DNA of 64,000 nucleotides from Flavobacterium eburneipallidum. GTDB lineage: Bacteria; Bacteroidota; Bacteroidia; Flavobacteriales; Flavobacteriaceae. Shown in pieces: positions 52,721 through 61,587 of the stretch. Each line of letters starts with the position of its first letter. Position 1 is the stretch's first letter. The notes beneath the pieces are model-generated. The model was not told the DNA's origin, ran no database searches, and worked only from the letters and a program-made list of their open reading frames with translations. A program made the translations under genes and the position numbers. The stretch lies in assembly GCF_027111355.2 (NCBI RefSeq), contig NZ_CP114291.2, forward strand, positions 2,604,001 through 2,668,000, written 5' to 3'.

Positions 52721-53605
52721 TTATTCTTTATTCGATAAATAGTGTTTCACAACGCCGTTAAGAATAACAGTTATGACAATTAATAAGGCTCCAATATAAA
52801 ACTCAAAGCTCATTTTTTCTTTTCCGCCAAGGATTAAATACGCCAAAATAATTCCGTAAACAGGCTCTAAACTCGTAGTTAGCATCACTGTATAAGGCGA
52901 AAGTTTTTGCATCACTTTGACCGAAGCTGTAAAAGCATAAGCGGTGCAAATGGATGATAAAATCAGTAGTAAAATCCAATCATTAACCGACAGAACAAAG
53001 AAATCAGCTGTGAATTTATTTTCGAATATAAAATAGATTGAAATAAAAACCACTCCAGCCAAGAATTCATAAAAAGTGATAACCGCCGAATCGTGTTTTT
53101 CGATTAATTTTCCATTCATTAGGGTGAATAAAACACCCATTATTATAGAAGCCAAGGCATACAACATTCCTTCCAAATAATTCATTTCGACTTGCAAAAT
53201 AACGCCCAATCCAGCAATGATAACCAATCCGAAGAATACTTCATACCAAAGTACTTTTCGGCCATAAAACAAAGGTTCGAGTAGCGATGCTAAAAAAGCA
53301 CCCAACGAAAAAACCGCTAAAGTGATGGAAACATTAGAAATATGAATGGCTTCGAAAAAAGTAATCCAATGTAAAGCTATCAAAAGTCCCACAAAAATTA
53401 ATTTGAATAATTCTTTAGGAGGAACGGAAAATGACTTCTTTTTTGAAAGTATAAAAAGCAATAAAAATCCACTTGCTAGAAGCATTCGATACCAAACCAA
53501 AGCATCAGCAGCTATCGAAATCAAAGCTCCTAATACGGCTGTAAATCCCCAAATAAATACAATTAAATGAAGATTCAAATAACTTCCTAATTTATCTTTT
53601 TGCAT
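52721..53605 (-). CDS. EamA/DMT-family transporter
   Basis: 294 residues with ten membrane helices arranged as two EamA repeats (about 8-135 and 150-285). Typical features are IVFIWGFTAVLGALIS at the start and LTTSLEPVYGIILAYLILGGKE in the second repeat. Drug/metabolite exporters of this group carry amino acids or other small metabolites; the substrate is not predictable. The start overlaps the end of the LptG-type permease gene by 14 bases, so the two are translationally linked. Confidence 0.87.
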   Translation of the reverse strand: MQKDKLGSYLNLHLIVFIWGFTAVLGALISIAADALVWYRMLLASGFLLLFILSKKKSFSVPPKELFKLIFVGLLIALHWITFFEAIHISNVSITLAVFSLGAFLASLLEPLFYGRKVLWYEVFFGLVIIAGLGVILQVEMNYLEGMLYALASIIMGVLFTLMNGKLIEKHDSAVITFYEFLAGVVFISIYFIFENKFTADFFVLSVNDWILLLILSSICTAYAFTASVKVMQKLSPYTVMLTTSLEPVYGIILAYLILGGKEKMSFEFYIGALLIVITVILNGVVKHYLSNKE

Positions 53606-54680
53606 TTCGTAGTAAAAAAATGGCTAAAATTCCGAACACAATATTCGAAAACCAAACCGCTAACAATGGCGAAAAAGTAGATTTTTCGGCTAGAGTTCCA
53701 AATATTTTATCAAAAAATACAAAGGAAAAAGCAATTCCAATTCCAATCGCTAGACTCACTCCCATTCCTCCTCTGCGCTTCATGGCTGAAACAGAAACGG
53801 CAATAATAGTCAAGATAAATGCCGAAACGGGAATACTGTATTTTTTGTACAAAACCACCTTGTAGATATTAACATTAGAAGAACCTCTACTTTTTTCTTT
53901 TTCGATAAACCGATTCAATTTACCTAAAGTTAAGGTCTCGGCAATATAAATCACGGGGGTTAAATCTTCTAAATCAAAACTAAATTTAGCCTCCTTGCTA
54001 TCGGCTTTTTCGATTTTGTCTTCTAATGTTCCGACCGTTCTTTTGACATAATCATACATTGTATAATTCTTGGTTTTCGGATTCCATTGAATTCTACTAG
54101 CCGAAATTTTATACTCTAATTTATCTTTTTTAAACTTCTCATAACTAAAATTATAAGCCGTTTTGGTTTCGGGATTAAAGCTATTGACATAGATAAATTC
54201 GTTTTTACTGATTTGGCGAAAAACATCTGTGTTTTTTCCTCTCATGGCTTCTTTTCCGTCACTTCGAAGATAGGTGTATCGAAAATTATTAAAGCCTTCG
54301 TTTGCCTTTGGAACAATAAAAAAACCCATCAATAACACAACAATAGAAACAATAGTAGCTCCAATTATAAAAGGTCTCAAAAATCGTGAAAACGAAATTC
54401 CCGAACTCAAAATCGCAATAATTTCCGTATTATTGGCCAGTTTTGAAGTAAACCAAATCACCGACAGAAACAAAAATATCGGAAACAATAAATTCATGAA
54501 ATAAATCGTGAAATTATAATAGTAAACCAATATTTCCGAGAGTGGAATTTTGTTGGCAATCATTTTATTTATCTTCTCCGAAACATCAATGATAATTCCA
54601 ATAGGTGCAAACAAAAGTAACATTACCCCAAAAGTGGATAAGTATTTTTTAAGGATGTATTTGTCTATTATTGTTAACAT
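53592..54680 (-). CDS. LptF/LptG-family lipopolysaccharide export permease
   Basis: 362 residues with the YjgP/YjgQ layout: three N-terminal membrane helices (from DKYILKKYLSTFGVMLLLF), a periplasmic beta-jellyroll domain (about 130-260, SDGKEAMRGKNTDVFRQISKNEFIYV) and three C-terminal helices (VSAFILTIIAVSVSAMKRRGG). It forms the inner-membrane part of the LptB2FG exporter that drives lipopolysaccharide to the outer membrane. The sequence alone does not decide between LptF and LptG. It overlaps the DMT gene by 14 bases. Confidence 0.87.
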   Translation of the reverse strand: MLTIIDKYILKKYLSTFGVMLLLFAPIGIIIDVSEKINKMIANKIPLSEILVYYYNFTIYFMNLLFPIFLFLSVIWFTSKLANNTEIIAILSSGISFSRFLRPFIIGATIVSIVVLLMGFFIVPKANEGFNNFRYTYLRSDGKEAMRGKNTDVFRQISKNEFIYVNSFNPETKTAYNFSYEKFKKDKLEYKISASRIQWNPKTKNYTMYDYVKRTVGTLEDKIEKADSKEAKFSFDLEDLTPVIYIAETLTLGKLNRFIEKEKSRGSSNVNIYKVVLYKKYSIPVSAFILTIIAVSVSAMKRRGGMGVSLAIGIGIAFSFVFFDKIFGTLAEKSTFSPLLAVWFSNIVFGILAIFLLRNAKR

Positions 54681-54710
54681 TTTTTTTTATTTAAAGGTTT
54701 AAGATGGTTT

Positions 54711-54780
54711 AAGAGTTTAAATTGGTTTAAGAGTTTCAAGAGAACTTTAAACTTTTAAACCAATTTAAACTTTTAAACTT
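54711..54780 (-). terminator. Long hairpin between tgt and the LptG-type gene
   Basis: A 26-base left arm (54711-54736, AAGAGTTTAAATTGG...) pairs with 54749-54780 with two mismatches. It follows the tgt stop on the minus strand and could act as terminator or mRNA-stabilising stem. Confidence 0.6.
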
Positions 54781-54783
54781 CTT

Positions 54784-55914
54784 TTACAATCTTTGGCTCA
54801 TATTGCGCACCATCATGTCTTTCCAGGTTCTAAAATCTCCTGCTATGATATGTTTTCTAGCTTCGCGAACCAGCCACATATAAAATCCAAGATTGTGTAT
54901 CGTAGCGATTTGTTTTCCGAGGTATTCATTGGCAGCAAACAAGTGACGCAAATAGGCTTTGGAATATTCTGTATCTACAAAAGTATGACCCATTTCATCA
55001 ATTACAGAAAAATCGGCTTCCCATTTTTTGTTTTTGATATTAATCGTTCCGTTAGCCGTGAACAGCATTCCGTTTCTAGCATTTCGGGTTGGCATCACAC
55101 AATCGAACATATCAATTCCCAAAGCAATATTTTCCAAAATATTGATTGGAGTTCCTACGCCCATTAAATAACGAGGCTTGTCTTCCGGAAGGATTTCACA
55201 AACCACTTCGGTCATGGCATACATTTCTTCGGCTGGTTCACCTACTGAAAGTCCGCCTATGGCATTTCCCTGCTGACCTGAATTGGCAATATATTCAGCA
55301 GATTGACGACGTAAATCTTTATAAGTACTTCCTTGAACAATTGGAAAAAAAGTTTGCTCATAACCATATTTATATGGCAGTTTATCCAAATGATTGATAC
55401 ATCTGTCCAACCAACGGTGCGTCATGTGCATCGAACGCTGTGCGTAACGGTAATCGCAAGGATACGGTGTACATTCGTCAAAAGCCATAATGATGTCTGC
55501 ACCAATGGTACGCTGGATTTCCATCACATTTTCAGGAGTAAAAAAATGATAGGAACCGTCAATATGCGATTTGAATTTTACACCTTCTTCCTTAATTTTT
55601 CTATTAGAAGAAAGTGAATATACCTGATATCCACCCGAATCGGTCAGAATATTTCTGTCCCAATTCATGAATTTATGCAAACCACCTGCTTTTTCTAGAA
55701 TTTCGGTTTGCGGACGCAGGTATAAATGATAGGTATTCCCGAGGATAATATCGGGGTTTATCTCTTCTTTCAATTCCCGTTGGTGCACTCCTTTTACCGA
55801 AGCAACCGTTCCCACAGGCATAAAAATTGGAGTTTCAATAACACCGTGATCAGTAGTGATACTTCCTGCTCTGGCTTTGGTATGTGGATCTTTTTGTAAT
55901 AAATCAAATTTCAT
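54784..55914 (-). CDS. tgt: tRNA-guanine transglycosylase (queuine biosynthesis)
   Basis: 376 residues, the normal length of bacterial TGT, which swaps guanine 34 for preQ1 in GUN anticodon tRNAs. Catalytic blocks are intact: LTDSGGYQVYS (about 90-100), MAFDECTPYPCDY (about 142-154) and GGLSVGEPAEEM. The zinc site is not. Where most bacterial enzymes have CxCxxC before the SRAYLRHL helix, this one has HTFVDTEYSKAYLRHL with no Cys, leaving only the final His. The fold may be stabilised without zinc, as in some relatives. Upstream of the LptG-type gene. Confidence 0.93.
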   Translation of the reverse strand: MKFDLLQKDPHTKARAGSITTDHGVIETPIFMPVGTVASVKGVHQRELKEEINPDIILGNTYHLYLRPQTEILEKAGGLHKFMNWDRNILTDSGGYQVYSLSSNRKIKEEGVKFKSHIDGSYHFFTPENVMEIQRTIGADIIMAFDECTPYPCDYRYAQRSMHMTHRWLDRCINHLDKLPYKYGYEQTFFPIVQGSTYKDLRRQSAEYIANSGQQGNAIGGLSVGEPAEEMYAMTEVVCEILPEDKPRYLMGVGTPINILENIALGIDMFDCVMPTRNARNGMLFTANGTINIKNKKWEADFSVIDEMGHTFVDTEYSKAYLRHLFAANEYLGKQIATIHNLGFYMWLVREARKHIIAGDFRTWKDMMVRNMSQRL

Positions 55915-56155
55915 AAGGACTTTTTTCAGTGCGCAAAGATAAGGTAATTGTGAATTGTGAATTATGAATTGTGAATTTATTTAACAGCTAATATTATGGA
56001 AATAAATTATACAAGTTGTCACTAATCTATTTTCTTTTGTTAAACAATTAATTCGATTTAAAAGCTAAAAAAAAGACCAAAATGAGGTTTCCCGTAAAAA
56101 TACAAAATTGATTATCAATAATTTAGACCTCAATAAAAACAACAATTCTCTAATT

Positions 56156-57064
56156 ATGATAAAAAAATCCATTTTAATAGAAAACAAAACATCCATTACG
56201 ACCAAAAATTTACAATTGGTTATCCAATCCGAAATTCGAGAAAGCTCAGTGCCCATTGAAGATATTGGTTTTTTAGTTTTAGATCATCCCGAAATTTACT
56301 TGAGTTTACCCGCCATGAATTTATTAGTAGAAAACAATACTGCTGTGATTATTTGTTCTAAAAATCATTTGCCTAACGGAATGTTTCTGAACCTCAACAG
56401 CCATCATATTCAGCAAGAAGTTTTTAGAAACCAAATTGAAGCTTCTGTTCCACTAAAAAAACAATTGTGGCAACAAACTATTGTGGAGAAAATAACCAAT
56501 CAAGGGATTCTTTTGACAAAAATTACTCAAAATAAAAACAGCTTCGAATTCTTGGCAAGCAAAGTCTTGAGTGGAGATACGACAAACATGGAAGGAGTCG
56601 CTGCAAGCCAATATTGGAAATCCTTTTTTGATACTTATGACATCAATTTCAGACGAGAACGTTTTGGCGATTATCCCAATAATTTTCTCAATTATGGTTA
56701 TGCGATTCTTCGGGCAGCAACCGCTAGAGCTTTGTCTGGAAGCGGATTATTGAACACGCTAGGCATTCATCACAAGAGCAAATACAACGCTTTTGCACTA
56801 GCCGATGATATTATGGAACCGTTCCGACCATTGGTTGACGAAAAAGTTTTCGAAATTATGCAAAACTATGAGGAACAGGAATTGAACACTAAAATCAAAG
56901 CCGAACTCTTGCAAGTATTAACTCGAACCGTTTATTTCAAGGATGAAAAAAGTCCGTTGATGGTCGCACTACAAAAAACGGCTAGTTCCTTGCAACAGTG
57001 TTTTATGGGAAGTAGAAAAAAAATTAAATATCCAAAATTATGGAACTTAACGCCTACCGAATAA
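56156..57064 (+). CDS. cas1: CRISPR-associated endonuclease Cas1 (type II-C)
   Basis: 302 residues from the ATG at 56156; the open frame extends 16 codons further up (56108), but MIKKSILIENKTSI is the family start. Metal-binding residues are Glu146 (NMEGVAA), His205 (GIHHKSKYN) and Asp about 218-219 (LADDIMEPFRPLVD). With Cas2 it integrates new spacers. The next gene overlaps it by 25 bases, so the pair is coupled. It is on the plus strand, opposite to cas9, with the array between. Confidence 0.95.
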   Translation: MIKKSILIENKTSITTKNLQLVIQSEIRESSVPIEDIGFLVLDHPEIYLSLPAMNLLVENNTAVIICSKNHLPNGMFLNLNSHHIQQEVFRNQIEASVPLKKQLWQQTIVEKITNQGILLTKITQNKNSFEFLASKVLSGDTTNMEGVAASQYWKSFFDTYDINFRRERFGDYPNNFLNYGYAILRAATARALSGSGLLNTLGIHHKSKYNAFALADDIMEPFRPLVDEKVFEIMQNYEEQELNTKIKAELLQVLTRTVYFKDEKSPLMVALQKTASSLQQCFMGSRKKIKYPKLWNLTPTE

Positions 57065-57369
57065 TGTGGTTGTTTGTATTTTTTGATTTGCCAACAGAAA
57101 CCAAAAAGGATCGACGCAATGCTTCGCAATTCCGTGGCAGTTTGTTAAAAGATGGTTTCTCGATGATGCAATTTTCGGTTTATATTCGTCATTGTGCTAG
57201 TGGCGAAAGTGCCGATGTGCACGAAAAACGGATAAACAAACTCGTTCCGCCTTTGGGTAAAGTCAGTGTTTTACGAATTACCGACAAACAATTTGGGATG
57301 ATTATTAATTATTTGGGCAAAGCCAAACAAGAAGCGGTAGATGCACCCACGCAATTGGAATTATTCTAG
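57040..57369 (+). CDS. cas2: CRISPR-associated protein Cas2
   Basis: 109 residues with the ferredoxin-like start RIMWLFVFFDLPTETK (metal Asp16), then QFSVYIRHCAS and KVSVLRITDKQFG. It dimerises and bridges two Cas1 dimers in the integrase. A later Met at 57064 in a TAATG with the cas1 stop would give 101 residues. I keep 57040 because AYRIMW is usually part of the protein. A hairpin follows, then the array begins 107 bases after the stop. Confidence 0.93.
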   Translation: MELNAYRIMWLFVFFDLPTETKKDRRNASQFRGSLLKDGFSMMQFSVYIRHCASGESADVHEKRINKLVPPLGKVSVLRITDKQFGMIINYLGKAKQEAVDAPTQLELF

Positions 57370-57376
57370 AAATAAA

Positions 57377-57421
57377 AAAATGCTCCAATCTAGCCTATCA
57401 CGTGCTAAAAAGGAGCATTTT
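57377..57421. terminator. Terminator between cas2 and the array
   Basis: AAAATGCTCC and GGAGCATTTT form a 10-bp stem around a 25-base loop, with T-rich sequence behind. It can stop cas1-cas2 transcription before the array and, being symmetrical, could also stop array transcripts arriving from the right. Confidence 0.75.
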
Positions 57422-57475
57422 ATTTTACGATATTTCTCTTTATTCTGTTGATTACTAGAAGGTAACAAGCCAACT

Positions 57476-60400
57476 AATATCGTGTTTTCTAATCTTTAAT
57501 CAAACCACAACAGGTTCACGTCATATTTGTTTCCCTGTGAAAATATCGTGTTTTCTAATCTTTAATCAAACCACAACCCGCTTCTTTGAATATGATTTCT
57601 TCGTCGTAATATCGTGTTTTCTAATCTTTAATCAAACCACAACAATGTCCATTAATTCTTTTTGCATCTTAAAAATATCGTGTTTTCTAATCTTTAATCA
57701 AACCACAACCTTCTGCTCCTATAAACTTTTCTACGTCTCAATATCGTGTTTTCTAATCTTTAATCAAACCACAACTAACTCATATCCTTTTATTTCTTTA
57801 TTTTTAATATCGTGTTTTCTAATCTTTAATCAAACCACAACAATGTCCATTAATTCTTTTTGCATCTTAAAATATCGTGTTTTCTAATCTTTAATCAAAC
57901 CACAACTAATATTTAGATAACTAAATATACTTGATGAATATCGTGTTTTCTAATCTTTAATCAAACCACAACTAGTCTTTACCATAATAAAACCGATTTG
58001 CTAATATCGTGTTTTCTAATCTTTAATCAAACCACAACGTTACGCTTTCAGCATCAGGAACTCCGTTAAATATCGTGTTTTCTAATCTTTAATCAAACCA
58101 CAACATATCTTGCTGTTATCTGCGTACAAATATAAATATCGTGTTTTCTAATCTTTAATCAAACCACAACCTCTTCCGACTCCTCTTATGTTTAGATGTG
58201 AATATCGTGTTTTCTAATCTTTAATCAAACCACAACCGGTATTGTCTATGCTTATTTGTACCCAAAAATATCGTGTTTTCTAATCTTTAATCAAACCACA
58301 ACCTTGATACAGTCTTATAGGACAGACAAATAAATATCGTGTTTTCTAATCTTTAATCAAACCACAACCATTTTCTACATTCATATTTTTCAGTGCTGAA
58401 TATCGTGTTTTCTAATCTTTAATCAAACCACAACTAACAGTACTGATGGTTCCGCATCTAGTACAATATCGTGTTTTCTAATCTTTAATCAAACCACAAC
58501 AAATTGACGTCAAATTTGTTCCCTTGTGAAAATATCGTGTTTTCTAATCTTTAATCAAACCACAACAACTCACACCAAATGAATGATGTGAGTGTTAATA
58601 TCGTGTTTTCTAATCTTTAATCAAACCACAACTAACCTTCGTGTGTGTATACTGTTTTCATAATATCGTGTTTTCTAATCTTTAATCAAACCACAACTGA
58701 CAGTATTTAGTTATATAATTTACTGTCAATATCGTGTTTTCTAATCTTTAATCAAACCACAACAAACAAAAGCAAGCCAAAAAAAAATACAAAATATCGT
58801 GTTTTCTAATCTTTAATCAAACCACAACGGAGATATTAAGAATCCGTCAGGAATCAACAATATCGTGTTTTCTAATCTTTAATCAAACCACAACTACTCC
58901 CACATAAAACAGATCATATCACCAAATATCGTGTTTTCTAATCTTTAATCAAACCACAACAAAATACTCATTATGAAATATCTTTAAGAGAATATCGTGT
59001 TTTCTAATCTTTAATCAAACCACAACATGGATGATTATTCCGATTTGGTTTGCGACAATATCGTGTTTTCTAATCTTTAATCAAACCACAACATAATAAT
59101 AACTCCACCGTTAGGACAAAAAAATATCGTGTTTTCTAATCTTTAATCAAACCACAACAATGCCAATCCTTCTTGGTTGCTTAACTTTAATATCGTGTTT
59201 TCTAATCTTTAATCAAACCACAACGTTTGTCATTCTGCCCCTACCCGCTAATGTAATATCGTGTTTTCTAATCTTTAATCAAACCACAACAATATCCATT
59301 AGTTCTTTTTGCATTTTGAAAATATCGTGTTTTCTAATCTTTAATCAAACCACAACATTAGTATTTCGTTCCCTTTACTTGTGTCAATATCGTGTTTTCT
59401 AATCTTTAATCAAACCACAACAAAAGAAATAGATATAGTATATAATAATAAAATATCGTGTTTTCTAATCTTTAATCAAACCACAACTGCGACGGTGATA
59501 GCGTCGTTAGCGATTTGAATATCGTGTTTTCTAATCTTTAATCAAACCACAACGCTTCTGAAAGCGCTTTGTTTGCGTTAGCAATATCGTGTTTTCTAAT
59601 CTTTAATCAAACCACAACATGTATATTTTCCCACCTTTGTTTTTGTTTAATATCGTGTTTTCTAATCTTTAATCAAACCACAACTCTGTCAACTCCTCTT
59701 AAGTTTTCTGCTTCAATATCGTGTTTTCTAATCTTTAATCAAACCACAACAGAGAAGTAGATTCAAAAGCAGTTGAAGCAAATATCGTGTTTTCTAATCT
59801 TTAATCAAACCACAACTTAATATAATACCCAGCTATTACTATTATTAATATCGTGTTTTCTAATCTTTAATCAAACCACAACTTGATGGTTTTGATGATG
59901 TGAAATCTTTTGAATATCGTGTTTTCTAATCTTTAATCAAACCACAACAACTTCCATAAACTTCCTGCATCGATGGTGAATATCGTGTTTTCTAATCTTT
60001 AATCAAACCACAACCTGATAACGGCAAGTCGTTAAACTCGTCGGAATATCGTGTTTTCTAATCTTTAATCAAACCACAACAAAGCCTTTAGCCGCTCCCT
60101 CGATGTTGTAAATATCGTGTTTTCTAATCTTTAATCAAACCACAACAGCGCAGTACTGCTTATACGCTTCCCACTTAATATCGTGTTTTCTAATCTTTAA
60201 TCAAACCACAACCCTGTACCCATCTCAGCGAAGAGTCCCGCGAATATCGTGTTTTCTAATCTTTAATCAAACCACAACCATGACATCTATCCAAAAGAAA
60301 GCGAGCAAATATCGTGTTTTCTAATCTTTAATCAAACCACAACCAACTTGTCGAGTTGAGCGTAGTAGCTTTGAATATCGTGTTTTCTAATCTTTAATCA

Positions 60401-60937
60401 AACCACAACCAGGAAGGTTTTTTTAGAGATACTTATAAAAATATCGTGTTTTCTAATCTTTAATCAAACCACAACCCATCAACGATTTGGGAGCAAATGG
60501 TGTGGAATATCGTGTTTTCTAATCTTTAATCAAACCACAACGAGCGGGACGGTATTTCAAAAGACAAAAACAATATCGTGTTTTCTAATCTTTAATCAAA
60601 CCACAACCAAGGGGATTTCGACTGGATGCTCAAGCGGAATATCGTGTTTTCTAATCTTTAATCAAACCACAACAGCACTTCTCTTTCATTATTCGTGAAG
60701 ATTAATATCGTGTTTTCTAATCTTTAATCAAACCACAACCGTCTAATGACCAAAACAGATCCGAAAGAAAATATCGTGTTTTCTAATCTTTAATCAAACC
60801 ACAACTATGGAAGGCTGCATCGAAAATAATAGCGAAATATCGTGTTTTCTAATCTTTAATCAAACCACAACTGGTTGTTGACGAAAGTATCAAGATGAAA
60901 AAATATCGTGTTTTCTAATCTTTAATCAAACCACAAC
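57476..60937 (-). CRISPR. Type II-C CRISPR array, 53 repeats and 52 spacers
   Basis: The repeat is 36 bases (plus strand starts AATATCGTGTTTTC and ends CAAACCACAAC; crRNA sense begins GTTGTGGTTTGATT). As far as I can read, all 53 copies are identical, with no decayed end. 46 spacers are 30 bases and six are 29. I set the strand to minus because type II repeats begin with G in crRNA sense and because the tracrRNA anti-repeat lies to the right. Two spacers (57644-57673 and 57842-57870) are the same sequence, and others are diverged versions of one target. The size and perfect repeats suggest an active array. Confidence 0.97.
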
Positions 60938-60992
60938 TGAAAGCTACTGCATCCCTGCTGGGCGGATGCCATACCTTTCAGTTGTGGTTTGA
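60926..60992. repeat. 18-bp inverted repeat joining terminal repeat and anti-repeat
   Basis: TCAAACCACAACTGAAAG (60926-60943, the end of the last repeat plus six flanking bases) is the exact reverse complement of 60975-60992. The 31-base loop holds the tracrRNA hairpin. Twelve bp come from repeat/anti-repeat complementarity; six bp (TGAAAG/CTTTCA) lie outside the repeat. Confidence 0.9.
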
Positions 60993-61014
60993 GATGTTTA
61001 AGACAATGAAAAAC
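60945..61014 (-). ncRNA. Probable tracrRNA
   Basis: Minus-strand sequence carries the anti-repeat TCAAACCACAAC (60981-60992), complementary to the first 12 bases of the crRNA repeat. A weaker upstream stretch UCUUAA can pair with the following UUAAAGA of the repeat across a bulge. Behind the anti-repeat comes a GC-rich hairpin (GCATCC 60949-60954 with GGATGC 60964-60969), out of line with the AT-rich surroundings, as expected of a structured RNA. No T run ends it, so transcription may continue into the array. A promoter-like pair lies at 61021-61051. RNA ends are estimates. Confidence 0.72.
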
Positions 61015-61020
61015 TTATGT

Positions 61021-61051
61021 CAAAGAACTTCTTAAAAATTTTGCCTGCCAA
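61021..61051 (-). promoter_or_regulatory. Possible tracrRNA/array promoter
   Basis: On the minus strand TTGG (61048-61051), 19 bases, GTTCTTTG (61021-61028) approximate the Bacteroidota TTTG-N19-TAnnTTTG promoter, with two departures. The start would be near 61014. The -33 part lies within the last codons of the toxin gene. Confidence 0.4.
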
Positions 61052-61307
61052 TGATAGCCATTATTTCTATTGTATCGACATTAATTTTGTAAAAAATGGT
61101 ATCAACTCCACAAACACAATATCTATATCCTTGACGAAAACGAATAGCTTCTGGAAATAGATACGGATTTGATGCAATTTTTGAAAAACAATCAAAAAAC
61201 ATATCATAATATTTATGCGCTTGAAGCATTCCGAAACGACTCATTCCATATTCAAAAATTCGAGTCAAATCCTCTTCTGCTTGAATATTTAGTTTATAAC
61301 TAAACAT
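61032..61307 (-). CDS. ParE/RelE-family toxin
   Basis: 91 residues of the ParE/RelE fold: a start YKLNIQAEEDLTRIFEYG, SRFGMLQAHKYYDMFFDCFSKIASNPYLFPEA in the helical part, then strands with YRYCVCGVDTIFYKI and IEIMAIIGRQNF. ParE-type members poison gyrase and RelE-type members cut mRNA; conserved residues do not settle which. The start overlaps the antitoxin stop by 8 bases. It lies between cas9 and the tracrRNA, an uncommon site. Confidence 0.87.
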   Translation of the reverse strand: MFSYKLNIQAEEDLTRIFEYGMSRFGMLQAHKYYDMFFDCFSKIASNPYLFPEAIRFRQGYRYCVCGVDTIFYKINVDTIEIMAIIGRQNF

Positions 61308-61539
61308 TTAATTTTTTCTTAATTTCAGCTAATAACTCTTCTTTAGTTTTAGAGCTAAATCCACTTTTCTCCGCTTTATCAAGCTTCATTCTAACAAATT
61401 CTACATAATCATCTTGCGAACGTGCTTTTTTGATGAGATAATTAATAGCTTCACTTTTACTAGTAAATTCTTCTTCTGCAACTTGTTTTTTTAACCATTC
61501 GTCATTTTGATTGGCTAAAGTGATACTTTGACGTGTCAT
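61300..61539 (-). CDS. ParD-like ribbon-helix-helix antitoxin
   Basis: 79 residues. The N-terminal strand MTRQSITLANQNDEWLKKQV and helix SKSEAINYLIKKARSQ fit a ribbon-helix-helix DNA-binding domain. The C-terminal tail (SGFSSKTKEELLAEIKKKLNV) is the toxin-binding part. Coupled to the toxin by an 8-base overlap. The start is 48 bases after the cas9 stop, so it could be read from the cas9 transcript as well as from its own promoter. Confidence 0.87.
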   Translation of the reverse strand: MTRQSITLANQNDEWLKKQVAEEEFTSKSEAINYLIKKARSQDDYVEFVRMKLDKAEKSGFSSKTKEELLAEIKKKLNV

Positions 61540-61587
61540 AACAATAATTTTAGTTGGTGTAAATTTACACCAAACTTTTGAAATAAA

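Noticed and set aside
54681..54783. tRNA or small RNA in the hairpin next to tgt
   Set aside because: The sequence is a simple AT-rich inverted repeat without cloverleaf or conserved tRNA bases.
57426..57434. ACGATATT near the left end of the array as a decayed repeat copy
   Set aside because: Only about eight bases match and it lies beside the terminator; chance in AT-rich DNA is sufficient.
57537..57887. Open frames within the CRISPR array with repeating ISCFLIFNQTTT peptides (also 59160-59402 and 59569-59760)
   Set aside because: They are translations of the 36-base repeat with 30-base spacers, which keep frame because 66 is a multiple of three. Not genes.
60975..61020. tracrRNA on the plus strand starting with GTTGTGGTTTGAG
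   Set aside because: That strand has the same sense as a type II crRNA repeat start, not its complement; the GC-rich hairpin and promoter-like sequence fit the minus strand better.
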